DNA from: Boletus sp. NGJ
Taxonomy: Eukaryota > Basidiomycota > Agaricomycetes > Boletales > Boletaceae
NCBI GenBank assembly: GCA_019096195.1
Contig: JAGTXK010000090.1
Location: 186,001-250,000, forward strand
DNA length: 64,000 bases
Reading direction: 5' to 3'
The notes beneath the pieces were generated by a model, which worked only from the letters and a program-made list of their open reading frames with translations, was not told where the DNA came from and searched no databases. The translations under genes were made by a program, and so were the position numbers. This document shows, piece by piece, positions 48,524 through 60,800 of the stretch. Numbering within the stretch: position 1 is the first letter of the stretch; the number at the start of each line of letters is the position of its first letter.

Positions 48524-49558
48524 TGTGAAGTCTCAGGAGGTTGCCCACTTGACCTGAAGCGAGGAAGCTGAAGTTGCGACACTTTGGCTATCTCGGAGAA
48601 GGACGAATGGGCATCCACAAGAATGCCCTGCTGACACCAGCGGGTCAAGAGATTCTGGTGTGACGGGTTATCAATGAACAGCAGACGCCCATGGTGGTGG
48701 CCACCACCATGGGCGTCTGTGTCAGCACCGTCTTGAAGTGGGTCAAATGTTACCGAGTTGTGGGTTTGCCAGGCCTCTAGGACCAATCCTCCAGACCGCA
48801 CCGATCTCCAACGTGGTCTCCAAGTCACCTTGCCAAGCAAATCTCCATTCTGCGCTGCCAGCACTGGATGGGAATGCAGATCGCCATGACAGTTGGGCTG
48901 TTGAGGGCAACTGTATTCCGCATTCTCGGACGACTGGGCATGAACTGCCTGAAATCGTTGGAACTGGCTGAACCAGTGAGGCGCTATGAGCGTGCATCAC
49001 CAGGCGAAATGATCTATATCAATATCAAGAAGCTTGGTCGCTTCTACAAGGTCAGACATCGCATTACCAGAGATTGCACGGGTCAGAGCAACAGCCACGG
49101 CATCAGCTGGGAGTTCGTTCATGTCTGCATCGATGACGCCTCATGCGTGGCCTTCTCGCAGATCATGCCTGATGAGAAGAAGGAGAGCGCAGTCGCCTTC
49201 TTGACGGCTGCCTTGGCTTATTACACGAGTCTCGGAATCACTGTTCAGCAGGTCATGACCGATAATGGCACCTGCTACAAATCCTTCAACTTCTGCAATG
49301 CCTGCAAGACGCTCGGCTTGAAACATATAAGAACCAAGCCATATATGCCGAAAACCAACGGCAAAGCGGAGCGTTTTATCCAAACCGCACTCCGCGAATG
49401 GGCCTATGCCCAAGCCTATGAAACCTTAGCACACCGCGCCAACAAACTGCCAATCTGGCTGCATCGATACAACTGGCATTGACCTCATGGTAGCTTGAAT
49501 ACACAGACACCTATCAGCTGACTCCGCTTAGCTGGTGACAACATCATGTGATTCCACA
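48524..49558 (+). mobile_element. IS481-family bacterial insertion sequence, decayed
   Basis: A 1035-bp element, the usual IS481-family size. Its ends form imperfect terminal inverted repeats: left TGTGAAGTCTCAGGAGGTTG, right (inverted) TGTGGAATCACATGATGTTG. The six bases TCTAGT (48518-48523) precede it and GCTAGT (49559-49564) follow it. IS481 itself targets NCTAGN and duplicates six bases, so this is a fitting target duplication with one change. It carries one transposase gene in plus orientation (48606 to 49563). The bacterial-type codon choice and wording differ from neighbouring fungal genes. The element appears to have transposed into this DNA as a whole and then decayed in place. Confidence 0.88.
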
Positions 49559-49563
49559 GCTAG
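48606..49563 (+). pseudogene. IS481-family DDE transposase
   Basis: N-terminal HTH: starts MGIHKNA at 48606, then QEILV, NEQQTPMVVATTMGVCVSTV and LKWVKCYRVVGLPGL. The readable frame from 48868 gives GLLRATVFRILGRLGMN and AEPVRRYERASPGEMIYINI (first Asp region, here N-I for D-I). WEFVHVCIDDASCVAFSQIM and TVQQVMTDNGTCYKSF (second catalytic Asp, TDNG) follow, then KHIRTKPYMPKTNGKAERFI (catalytic Glu, GKAERF). The end reads RYNWH, then PHGSLNTQTPIS and LAGDN. About 317 codons, as in the family. In-frame stops and changes are mostly CGA to TGA (H-stop-PHGS; IS-stop-L; M-stop-F; LV-stop-R) and CGA to CAA, the mark of CpG decay. The original stop TAG is at 49561-49563, inside the target duplication. 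Confidence 0.9.
48682..48719. repeat. Perfect 38-bp palindrome inside the transposase HTH region
   Basis: CAGACGCCCATGGTGGTGG followed directly by its reverse complement. It encodes QTPMVVATTMGVC in the transposase frame. It survives intact although the rest of the gene has decayed. Confidence 0.85.
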
Positions 49564-49725
49564 TGATCGACACAACGTGGCAGGATCTGCAAAAACACTC
49601 CTTTTTATATCGAGACGTCATCCCAGCACCAGGTGCGAAAATAGACTCTTTTGCCGCTAACCTAGCTACAGCCAAAAATATAAAAGCCTTTCGTACCAAA
49701 CGCTGTCCTCTCAATGCATCTCCTC

Positions 49726-50201
49726 TCAAACTTTTCTAAACTCAGCCACTACCTGAGCGTCGACAACGCCATGTTCCTTCTCTACGCCGTGCCAAATGAT
49801 TGTGACAGTCGAGCAGGATAGATCTAGTCCAGCCACAGACTTTTCCTCTGGCTGCTTGTGGACGATGTGCTGAAGCGATTCCTCGTCGATGACGGGCTTT
49901 TGGTGATAGAGATGGATGAGAGTGCAGAGGGTAATGAGAAAGAGAGTGCATAAGCCCGACATCAAAATAAGATTCCAGCCACGTCCACCCGGAACACAGA
50001 ATGTGGAGAGGTTTTGGAGAAAAGACGGCCATTTGCTGGCGGGAACGATGGAGGATATCTGAATTTTAAATCAGTCGAGGCCAATGACTTTTAAGGACAG
50101 TACGTACTTGTCGGATAGTGCCCTCTGTTGGCACTTCAGTAAGGAACGAAGTAGCACTGCTGTGCTGGAGTGGAGAAGAAAAGCATGCAAACGGTGCCAT
50201 G
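49726..50201 (-). CDS. Small predicted single-pass membrane protein
   Basis: Not recognised. From ATG 50201 the first exon reads MAPFACFSSPLQHSSATSFL TEVPTEGTIRQ. A GTACGT donor and TTCAG acceptor bound an intron of about 60 nt (about 50048-50107). The second exon reads ISSIVPASKWPSFLQNL, then a hydrophobic helix (WNLILMSGLCTLFLITLCTL), IHLYHQKPVIDEESLQ and a soluble tail ending VVDAQVVAEFRKV. The total is about 141 residues with one transmembrane helix near residue 60-80. The intron looks fungal. It lies between the IS element and the next unknown gene; no relation to opine metabolism can be shown. Confidence 0.4.
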
Positions 50202-50883
50202 ATTGGGGTGTGTAAGGTAGTAGAGCCTGCTGACCACATTCTTGCCTCTTATATAGGTGCCAACATCAATTTTTCACGAGACCAATCAAATTTCACTCTT
50301 CCCAGATCATGCAGCCTTTTGTTGAGGTGGAGACTTGCTGAATGAAGGGACCATAGCGTGAGGGATAAAATCATTCAGCCGTTTGCAAGCCTGCCATTCA
50401 GGTACATTGCAATTGAGATCTCACGTTTCAAAAAATAAAACTCTTATTGGCGGGCATAAGGCAAGTTAGGAGAACCCCGCTCTCATTAGGTATTTTCCAG
50501 TTCTAGCCCGCATGATTTGACACCATTGCCGTGAGCTGCTTTGCTTCTTTCAGGGTGGAATTAGGTTTACCCACGCAATTTCCCTGCTAGCCTGCGACAG
50601 GTCTCATGCCCCTGTCATTTTGGTAATCAATGAGCGAGGGACTTGGATATATTGAGCTGAACAGTTGTTCTCACTAGCCCCCTCTAATGAATGTCTTCCA
50701 CCATTCTCCCCGTCGCTCATTTCACTCTGACCTTGCTTTTGCAGGCAACGCCTGCTGCTAACCACTACATGTTCTTCATTTGGCTTGCCAAATTACGCTT
50801 CACTCTTTCCACTCCCCTCTCTCTTTTTCAAATGAACCTCAGCCTCCCTCTCCCGGCATTTCGTCCTCAACAGACGGTGCAAT

Positions 50884-51445
50884 GAGCTACCCATCCAAAG
50901 CTCTTTGCTTAGCTGGTGATATTGCGCATTGCCGGTCTAATCAACCTCTGTTGGCTCTGGTGGCATTTCGACTTGGTACGTCTGCTCTACTTGACAACAT
51001 ACTCTCTATTTATTTGCTGTAGGTGCGCATCGTTATCGCGTCGCCCAGCTTTATGGAGTCGGGCTCATTTCAAACAACAAAGGAAGCAGAAGAACTGTCA
51101 GGTATAAAAGAATATCTGGAGATGCTATCAGAGCCTAAGGCTCGCCTTGAAGACCCGGGCTGCCGTGGGATCGACATCGTCAAAGGTGGGTTATGCTTCC
51201 CCTATCGTGATGGCAGCTATGCTCTCGTCCCCATTTCCGAGGCATATTCTTTGGAGGAAATTGCCAAAAGACTCGCACCGCACCATCTTTTCATAAAGCA
51301 AGTGCGGTATGGACGGCGTTTTGAGGTCGAGATAGGGGGGCGTCAGTTCAAAAGGGAGCCAAGTGAAACAGCTATGTTTCTTGCTGCATGGTTCGCATTA
51401 AAGGAAGGTGAGGGGCGTTGGCAAAACTTTCTTTCATCTGTCTAA
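50884..51445 (+). CDS. Unrecognised island gene, possibly interrupted
   Basis: From ATG 50884 the first exon reads MSYPSKALCLAGDIAH, then QPLLALVAFRLG. A 47-nt intron (50977-51023, GTACGT..TGTAG) leads to AHRYRVAQLYGVGLISNNKG. That frame ends soon after, while the overlapping frame continues to 51445 with DPGCRGIDIVKGGLCFPYRD, GSYALVPISEAYSLEEIAKR, LAPHHLFIKQVRYGRRFEVE and LAAWFALKEGEGRW. The two parts look like one protein with a frame change around 51090-51130. No family is recognised. T-DNA plast (RolB-type) proteins are worth testing because of the context, but I see no diagnostic motif. Confidence 0.4.
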
Positions 51446-51849
51446 CTCAGCTACATCGTGAAAACTCAGTTTTTTATTCAAAAAGAATTCATGTTAAATC
51501 TGTATATTAGAATTATAGATGCGCCTCGCGAGTGCCATAGAAGATTCAAACAGCGACGGGATATTTCACCAAGAGAGCACACATTGAGATAGCGAGTTCC
51601 TGCGAGAATAGGGGGCTTGTCATTCAGACTCTAACGGAACGGTCTGCAGAGGAACCAGGGTAAAAGACGGTCGAGATCCGATTTGAAATTGTGCCAGGTC
51701 ATCAGGTCAACCAAAACAGGCCCCTCAATTGTTGTCGTCCATGTGAACGGAACAGGAGTCATCTAAAAAAAGTGTAATAGGAAACTGCCGAGTTATCGTG
51801 CTTCCATCAGAACTTTGCTCCATTCCAGCCCTATTAAGACACCACATGA

Positions 51850-52180
51850 GATAGGAAGGAGTAACCGTTCACCCGGTTGACGGAAGTAGGGTGCTGCACT
51901 TGCAATCTATTGAGAACTTGCCCCACTTGGCCTCCGCCATAACCAGCTGAATCAGCAGATACCCCTCACTCCTGCTCAGCTGACGATGCCACCTTGTCAT
52001 CACCCAAACATTTCCTCCTCACCTGCCCAAACAGCATACCTTCCATCAGTCAGATGAATGTTCAGGTGACCATTCCCTCACGGCTAGCACACTTCTCATC
52101 ACGATAAGAACATCTGACCACCTGTCGTCCAATCAGACGGCAGGCAGATAGCTAAGAATTCTCCTGCCCATCTCCAAAGA
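51850..52180 (+). repeat. Inverted duplicated promoter block, copy 2
   Basis: Partner of 46660-47235. The 86 bases 51968-52053 match 46660-46745 inverted at 73 positions. The match continues through a GATAAGAACATCTGACCACC segment (about 52100-52120; GATAAGAGCATCTGACCACT in the other copy), and the upstream segment 51862-51958 matches 47151-47235. It is placed directly upstream of the cucumopine-synthase-like gene, as the other copy is upstream of the agrocinopine-synthase-like gene. Confidence 0.75.
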
Positions 52181-52445
52181 ACGCAGAGCTCCAAAACTCG
52201 CCTCAAACGTGTTAACATTCTGGAAGAGTCGGACCAGTTCCCTCACTTGTCCATAAAAGAGCTGCCCTGCTCTGCCCTCGATCCCCATCCCCAGCTACTT
52301 GAACAAAAACTTGTAAGCAAATTGCGCCATTTTTTCTCACCCCTCAGCTAATCGTCCTTTTAGCAAAGTCACTGCTCGAATCGCTCTTCATTTTTGTGCA
52401 TAGCACATTCAATTCAGAATTTTTGTATACTGATATGCCCCTAGT
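52181..52445 (+). promoter_or_regulatory. Promoter and 5' leader of the cucumopine-synthase-like gene
   Basis: Pyrimidine-rich CCCTCGATCCCCATCCCCAG near 52275 is followed by a likely leader intron, GTAAGCAAATTG (52312) to CGTCCTTTTAG (about 52365). A 70-80 base leader then runs to ATG 52446. The layout mirrors the leader of the gene at 44823-46167. Confidence 0.5.
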
Positions 52446-54195
<1,750 letters not shown>

Positions 54196-54377
54196 GTACA
54201 GCGGGATATGTGTCGATTTTTCTTAATAGCCCCTCAATATGTCGTTGATAGCTTAATGATTTGAATTTTTGTACTTGTATTTGAGAAATATGATGTCGCC
54301 TTGCCCCATGAAGCTCAGTCTACTTGCTCAAATAATATTATTTTTCATCGCGATCAAATACTTTGGAAATGAGAAAT
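54196..54377. other. 3' region of the cucumopine-synthase-like gene
   Basis: AT-rich sequence between the stop codon and the right border-like repeat, expected to carry the polyadenylation site (for example near TTCTTAATAG and TTAATGATTTGAATTTTT). No gene. Confidence 0.45.
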
Positions 54378-54414
54378 GAACAGGATATATTGAAATGTAA
54401 TCTTCGCGAAAGCG
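54378..54414 (+). repeat. Right border-like terminal repeat
   Basis: Plus strand: GAA, then CAGGATATAT, then TGAAAT, GTAATC, and TTCGCGAAAGCG. Bases 54381-54402 match the nopaline T-DNA left border at 18 of 22 positions as I recall it. The 34 bases 54381-54414 match the left end (44547-44580) inverted, with four differences, all transitions, two of them in CpG context. In genuine borders the T-strand is nicked just before CAGG. Confidence 0.58.
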
Positions 54415-54436
54415 CAGAGCAACTCCCTCCTCCGCT

Positions 54437-55239
54437 AGAGCCAATATTCTTTTTCTCTCTGAATCTGGCCTTTCTACTAGGCAAATATCATTCCAAACTG
54501 GTCTGGGGAAATCTACAGTGGCCAGAGTTATCAAGGAGATCCACCCAGGCAAGGAAAACATCAAATTAGGATGTCCTTCTGAACTTTCTCCTACTGATAA
54601 AAGGAGAATTGTCTCTAGTATTACCTCTGGCAAAGTTGAAAATGCTGTCTAGGCTACCCATCTCATCAATTCTGCTCTCTCTTCTCCTGTCTCTGCTCAA
54701 ACTGTTAGGAATGTTCTCAAGTCTGCATCTCTCAAGGCTGTAGTCAAGAAAAAGAAGCCACAGAGCCAAGGAGTGGCTGGAATCTCAAGGGATCAAGCTT
54801 CTTGACTGGCCAGCACAATCTCCAGACCTTAATCCCATTGAACATCTCTGGCAAATCCTCAAAAAAAAACTCAATAGTTATACAACACCACCAAAAGGAG
54901 TATGGGAGCTTTGGGAGAGAATTGAAGTGGAGTGGGGGAAGATAGAGGTTGAGGAGTGTCAAGGATTGATAGAGAGTATGGCTAGAAGACTAGAGGCAGT
55001 GATAAAAGCAAAGGGAGGGCATACAAAGTACTAAATTGAAGAATAGAAATGTTGCTCAAAAAAGTGTCCCAATGACATGTCACTTTAATATGGCTATATC
55101 TTAGTGCCATGACAACCAAATCACATGACTAAGGGCTTGTCTTCAGAGCAAGGATTAGGGGCTAACACCTTTTGGCTCTTTTGCAAATATCAAGTCTTTG
55201 CAAAATAGCCAAACATTGGGACACTTTTTTGAGCCACTG
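54437..55239 (+). mobile_element. Tc1/mariner element, left end missing, internally deleted
   Basis: It begins abruptly at 54437 (AGAGCCAATATTC), 22 bases after the right border-like repeat. It carries the transposase HTH (NILFLSESGLSTRQISF; STVARVIKEIHPGKENIKLG), then jumps from KKKKP to the end of the catalytic core (EWLESQGIKLLDWPAQSPDL, NPIEHLWQILKKKLN). It has an intact C-terminus (MARRLEAVIKAKGGHTKY) and the right terminal inverted repeat, ending CCACTG then TA (55240-55241). About 600 bp of core is deleted, so it is inactive. Confidence 0.85.
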
Positions 55240-55277
55240 TAAATGAAAGGAAGCAATTAATGTGGAGTTAAACATGA

Positions 55278-55553
55278 TCAGCAGGGCACAGGAATTGCAG
55301 GAATCATCTGGAACTCTGCAAGTCCGGAATTCCACACGAACTCTTCACCTGCATCTAAATAACATCCTTTCTGAAAATAAGAGTGATGTTTGTCAATGCT
55401 ATCGCAACCCATGCAGTGCAAAATTGCTTTGGTGATGGATTGAGCATGTGTCATCAGGTGTGATGAGTGAACTTCATGGCATTTCATATGATTCTGCACC
55501 AACCTGATGATTTCTTGCAAAGACTTACTTCCCATTATATATGATCTATGCAA
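55278..55553 (-). CDS. Uncharacterised ORF fragment
   Basis: 91 codons: SLQEIIRLVQNHMKCHEVHS, SITKAILHCMGCDSIDKHHS, FQKGCYLDAGEEFVWNSGLA. It looks protein-like rather than random, but I do not recognise the family. It is flanked by Tc1 on the left and unrelated plus-strand pieces on the right, so it may be a gene fragment. Confidence 0.3.
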   Translation of the reverse strand: MHRSYIMGSKSLQEIIRLVQNHMKCHEVHSSHLMTHAQSITKAILHCMGCDSIDKHHSYFQKGCYLDAGEEFVWNSGLAEFQMIPAIPVPC

Positions 55554-55559
55554 TCCAGA

Positions 55560-55970
55560 TTCCCGGGAGTATCCCCATATACATGCCGAGAAAGTCCATC
55601 TCTACCTAGATAATCTTCTGTAAGTCACACCACCTTTTTTTTCTGTTTATCATTTATCTGCTTCCAGTATCCAACCCTCTGCTCAAGCTCATGCTGTTTA
55701 CACCTCCACTGCTTCATTCATGATCGGCGGTCATTTCTACTCATATGACTGTTGCCATCTCATGGAAATGGCATGCTATTTCCATGTTAAATTGAAAGGT
55801 CGGTTGATGAATCAAGTGCATCATCATGCTTTGGAGACACTTTTACAAATGGTTATTGGCCTCCCTCAATTGGATCCAAGCCACAGTGAGTATTCATAAT
55901 CCTGCTGCCTTGGTTTTTTCACTGACCCAAGCAGAGCTGAAAGCATGCTTGATGGTCACATTGTGTTTGA
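55560..55970 (+). other. Unassigned segment with short plus-strand coding-like pieces
   Basis: A piece near 55670-55895 (ASFMIGGHFYSYDCCHLMEM, LKGRLMNQVHHHALETLLQM, VIGLPQLDPSH) looks like part of a protein with an intron upstream (GTAAGTC at 55620). No family recognised. Confidence 0.25.
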
Positions 55971-55974
55971 TGGT

Positions 55975-57460
55975 TTAGGTTTAACAATACACATATCTGG
56001 AATGTGGTCAAACATCCCAAGGGTACCATGTTGTGAGCTGCAGGTGGGTCTTCAAGCTAAGAAAGAACATAGCAGGCAGGATCAACAAGTCTAAGGCGTA
56101 TCTGGCAGCACATGGTTTCACTTAACAATATGGAGTCAATAATGATGAAACTTATGCACCAGTCACCTGGCTTTCTTCACTCCATCTTATCCTTGCTATT
56201 GCAGCATAATAGGATTTGGACATCAATGTATTTGATTTTCATAATGCTTTTCTAAATGGGAAGCTTGATGATGATGAGGTTATTTTTGTGGAATTACCTT
56301 CCAGTTTTAACCAGGAGGGACATGACCTCATTGCTTGACTTTGCATCACTATCTATGGCTCAAAGCAAGGCACTCTCAAGTGGTATTGACAGCTGTGTGA
56401 TACATTGTATAATTTAGGATTATAGATAGAGGTCAACTTGAGTGTCTTTATAGCTGTCATTGTACATCATATCCTTATCCTCACATCCCATGTTGACAAT
56501 TGTACAGTGACTGACAGTTTCTCAGAGCTAATCAAGGCTTTCAAGAACAAGATTGGTTTACATTTTCATATTACTAACCTTAGACCCATTAGTTGGCTGT
56601 TGGGTATGAAGGTTACATGTGATTGTACTGTGCAGACTATTTCCTTATCCCAGGAGCTGTATGTCAATGCTTTTCTCACTAAATACAACTTCATAGCCAT
56701 GAAGCCTATTACCACTCCACTCAACCCCAATATCCATTTGTCTGAAGCACAATCACTGCAGACCACCAGTGAGGTTGCACAAATGCACAACATTCCATAC
56801 CATCAGGCTACTAGTTCCCTTATCCACCTTGCTACTGGCACACAACTCAATGTTGCTTTTATGACATCTTATGTCTTCTAGTTTAATGTCAACCCTGGAT
56901 GGAAACACTGGGAAGCCATTAAGCATATTTATTGGTACTTTGTCAGAACAAAATCACTCACACTCACTTATGGGATCCAAATGAAAGGTCTGGTTGGGTA
57001 TGTGGATGCTAATGGCACTACTCAGAAATACTAACAAGCCATCGCCAGGTATGCTTTCCATATTGATGGGGGAGTGATTTTCTGGGGCTTCAAGAAGCAA
57101 GAGCCTATCACACTCTCTATTACTGAGTCCAAATATATTGCCACTATACATGCCACGAAAGAAGCTCTTTGGCTTTATCATATTATTGAAGAAGTTTTTC
57201 AACCTCTTACTTATTCAATTTTTTTTATATGGGGACAATCAGTCAGCCATTGCATTGATGCACAATGGTAGCTATCATGCACATACAAAACATATGTATT
57301 GGACTATATTATTATTTTATTTATTTTACTATTGAGAACTGTTTTATTTGTTTTATTTATTGTCCTTTGGGTGACATGATCACTCATATCCTTACTAAAG
57401 CATTGCCTAGTATTAAAGCTAAACATTCACACACAAACTTGGACTACACCCTTCTGTTTG
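55975..57460 (+). mobile_element. Copia RT/RNase H region, fossil
   Basis: Plus-strand Ty1/copia relic. The reverse transcriptase start is near 56030-56350 (an 'A.GFTQ.YG.DY..T.APV'-type region in broken form). The thumb region is at 56540-56880 (FHITNLRPISWLLGMKVTCD; KPITTPLNPNIHLSEAQ). RNase H lies at 56900-57270 (GYVDANGTTQKY; SITESKYIATIHATKEALWL). The tail at 57360-57460 reads DMITHILTKALPS. A TGTTGTATAG at about 57470 may open its 3' LTR. Many breaks; old. Confidence 0.75.
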
Positions 57461-57469
57461 AAGGGGATG

Positions 57470-57825
57470 TGTTGTATAGTATTATTAGTATATTACTATA
57501 GATTACAGCACAAATGAAGTGCTACATCTGTATTACCTAAGCATATAGATAAGTCATGCCATAGCATGACTACATATCTCAGTCACTGACTCTGTCAGTA
57601 CTGAGGTGAGATCTCATATCTCTATATCTGTTCTCCCATACTTACTTGCTGTAGTGTACCTCCACACTGTAATGGTGTTACAAGCTGGTTGTGCATTAAT
57701 CATTCTACATTGCTTAAGTACTTGGTCAAGATATTCACACTGATCTATTTCTAGTCGGCAGCCATCTTAACATATATTTATTTGAAGGAATTTGCATATT
57801 TCTCCAAGATCATGGCATTCCTATT
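57470..57825. other. Possible LTR remnant, AT-rich
   Basis: It follows directly on the Copia RNase H end and begins TGTTGTATAGTATTATTAG, as a 3' LTR would. The other end and a partner copy were not identified. No gene. Confidence 0.35.
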
Positions 57826-60800
57826 ATTTCATAAAGGTAGCCTTGACAAGGTTGACAAGGTCTTTTGAGGGACTGCAGAATAGGGTGTCATCTATGTATT
57901 TAATTACAAGAATGAACTGTTTCCCTTTCTTGTAAATACAAAGGCTAGCATCAGTTTTAAAACATTTAAAGCCTAGTTCTTTCATTGAAAAACTGAGGGC
58001 ATTCCACCAAGCAAGACCTACTTGTTTAAGCCCATAAAGGGCACAGAGTAGTCATAGGAGTGGCAGGCAGTGCATTCAAATGTGGAATCCTTTGAGAGGA
58101 GTATAGGAAGAATGTGGAGGAGAAGGCTGGGGCATTCTCTCTCCATAATTAGTTTCATATTCTGAAGCCAGCAATTGGGGTCACACAAATTCAGGTCTTC
58201 AGTGCTTTTGAGTGTATGATTGTGGAAGGGAGGTGGAATCTCATCTAATGAATTAATAAATGTGGAGTCTGCTGGTAGGTTATGCTAGTGAGGATGACAA
58301 GAAACGTCACTAATTGACTTATGAGGCAAAGCCTTATTATAGCAAGGGAATAAATTCTCATTGAACAAAGCATGGCATAGATATGGAGGGAGTTATCTGA
58401 TTGCATGAACAAAAGATTTGTATCATTATTGGAGGTGATGCCTAAGTAAATCATAAGTTGCAAGTTCAGTTGCAACTTGCTATTACAAGTATCTGCAGGG
58501 AGGTGCATATATATATATATATATGTACACCACATCTGAACATGCAGAGATGAAAGATGGTGGGAGGAACTTTATATAAGAGTTGGTAGAGTGTCCTCCA
58601 TTCTAGACCCTTCTTGGCAATGTGGTTGTAAACATGGGCTGCATACATTAGAGCAAATTCTCAATAGAATGAAGGTAGGCAAGCATGAAGAAGCATCGCC
58701 TGAGCTACATCTATCAATGTTTGTATAAACCATTCAGCTCTACCATTCTGTTGAGGAGTATGTGGCATAGACTCATATGTAGATATGAATACCATGGTCA
58801 TGCATAAGTTGGTTAAAAACCTTGGACTTATATTCTTTCCCTGCATTGAACACCCATCTGACAATGCAGGAATCATGTTGTGTCTGAACATATTTAATAA
58901 AGTCTTTATTGGTCAATAAAGCCTAATCTTTAGAGCATAGGCATTAGACTCAGCTCATAGATGTATAATCATTATAAAAATGATGACATATTTATGCCAA
59001 TGATATGATTCAACCTCAAAGGACTTAAGGTCTAAGTGTACCAACTTGAATGGTTTAGATGCATGCAATTCTTGGGTTGAACAGCCAGGGTATACTAGAT
59101 CTGTGGATGGTATATTAATGTCAGAAAAATCCTTAATGTTCTTTCATACAGCTCTCAGAACATCCTGTGAAGGGTGTTCAAGGCAGCAATGGAGTAAATC
59201 ATAGTCAAGGGTGAGCATATCTATATTTGCATTACTCAAATTAGAGATGGTAGGGGCTTTAATCCAGTACATTGTACTTTCACCATGTGTATGGGACATT
59301 CTCTTGGTGTACTAATCATGAATGTTAATTATGTCAGAGGTACTAACAGCCATTAGGCAAGTATCTTTGAGCAATATGGCCAGGGAGATAAGTTTTACAT
59401 AAGTGTACAGGCAGGCACACAAATAGTCAGTGATAATTACACAACATTGCCATTGTACTATACAAGGATTGTTCCTTGTCCTATGATCAGAGCAGATCTG
59501 TTGGCTATCTGTGTATTGTGAGGATGGGAGAATAGTTGGTATTCAATGTTGCAACAGAGTATTTTTTGTTCTTAGGCCTTGCAAGTGCTTGTAAGGCCTC
59601 AAGGTGCTGCTGGCTTCCAATTGCATTGGAATTCTATCTGAAAATCTTGCAAGGTGATTGGAGGGCACCCATAAGGGGGTCAAATATAGTTTTTAGGATT
59701 CAAATAAGGCATCACAACCTTTTCAGCTTTCACTTATACATGTGAACTTGAAGTAAATCTGCTTGCAATTATATAGAATTGGATCACAATCTGTAATAAT
59801 ATGGCAGTATTGGAAGGATTGGTATTATTGGTGAAATTGGGAGGAGGCCCTGGAATAAAGAAGCCATAGATCAGGCATGTCCTCCAAGTGTACTTTATGT
59901 GCTTTCTTTTTACCATTAATATTGTGTTCACAATTCTCACATAAATTACACTGAGTATAGGAGTGCAATGAAAGTGCCCATTTCTATAACAGAGGACAGG
60001 ATATAGTCTACATATTGTGATGAGTAAGGCATTCACTTATCAGTCTCTACATTGGAAGGACATACTCATCATCATTTGCCTCACTGCCATTCAGGTCAAT
60101 GTAGTTTTCATAGAGAAGCTCATACATTTTCTCTTCTGCTTGCATTTCCTCTGGGGGTTCAGATCTCAGGGAAATGCAATCCTCTGGGTCAATTTAGTCT
60201 TCAACTGGTACTTTAATAATCTATTCAAGACATTGGAGAAGGAAGTAGGAGAATGAAGCTCCAGACATGAAGATCTCCTCAAAAGGAGGGGTGTAGAAGA
60301 TAGTGGTAACTGTGGAGGGACAAGAAATAGAGCCATGTCTTTTGACACTGCTCCTGTTTGTCTGGGGCAGCCTGCAAGTAGCAGCCATGACATTGCTTCT
60401 TCTTCTCCCTCTGACCTTGGTGTAAGGATGAACTCTGCTGCTACTGGGACTGAAACTGTGGATTCTTACCTTTGTGCTTGACAGTGCTGATCTTGTGAAC
60501 AGCATAAGTGTTTTCCTTGCAGCAATTAATGTGCTGCTACCATGCCTTCATGGCCATGTGCTCAAGTTCAGTAATAGGAGGAATCCTATCTGTTGCAGTG
60601 GTGGTGGTTCCAGCCGTGGCAATTTCTTCTGGTTTAGCCATATTAAGAATATGGGAGAGGACATCTATGTGGGCAGGCATTTTGGCAAGAATAATTATCA
60701 CTTGAACAGGAGCAGCAATTGTATACTTAAATTCCACAAGACAAGTGAAGTGCACAATCATTTTTATAAAGGTGGGTGCTGGATGGTTGTTTTTTTAGGA

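Noticed and set aside
48524-49558. IS481 sequence as simple bacterial contamination of the assembly
   Set aside because: It has target repeats at both ends within one continuous locus and shows CpG decay and in-frame stops. A live bacterial contaminant would look intact. Raw reads should still be checked.
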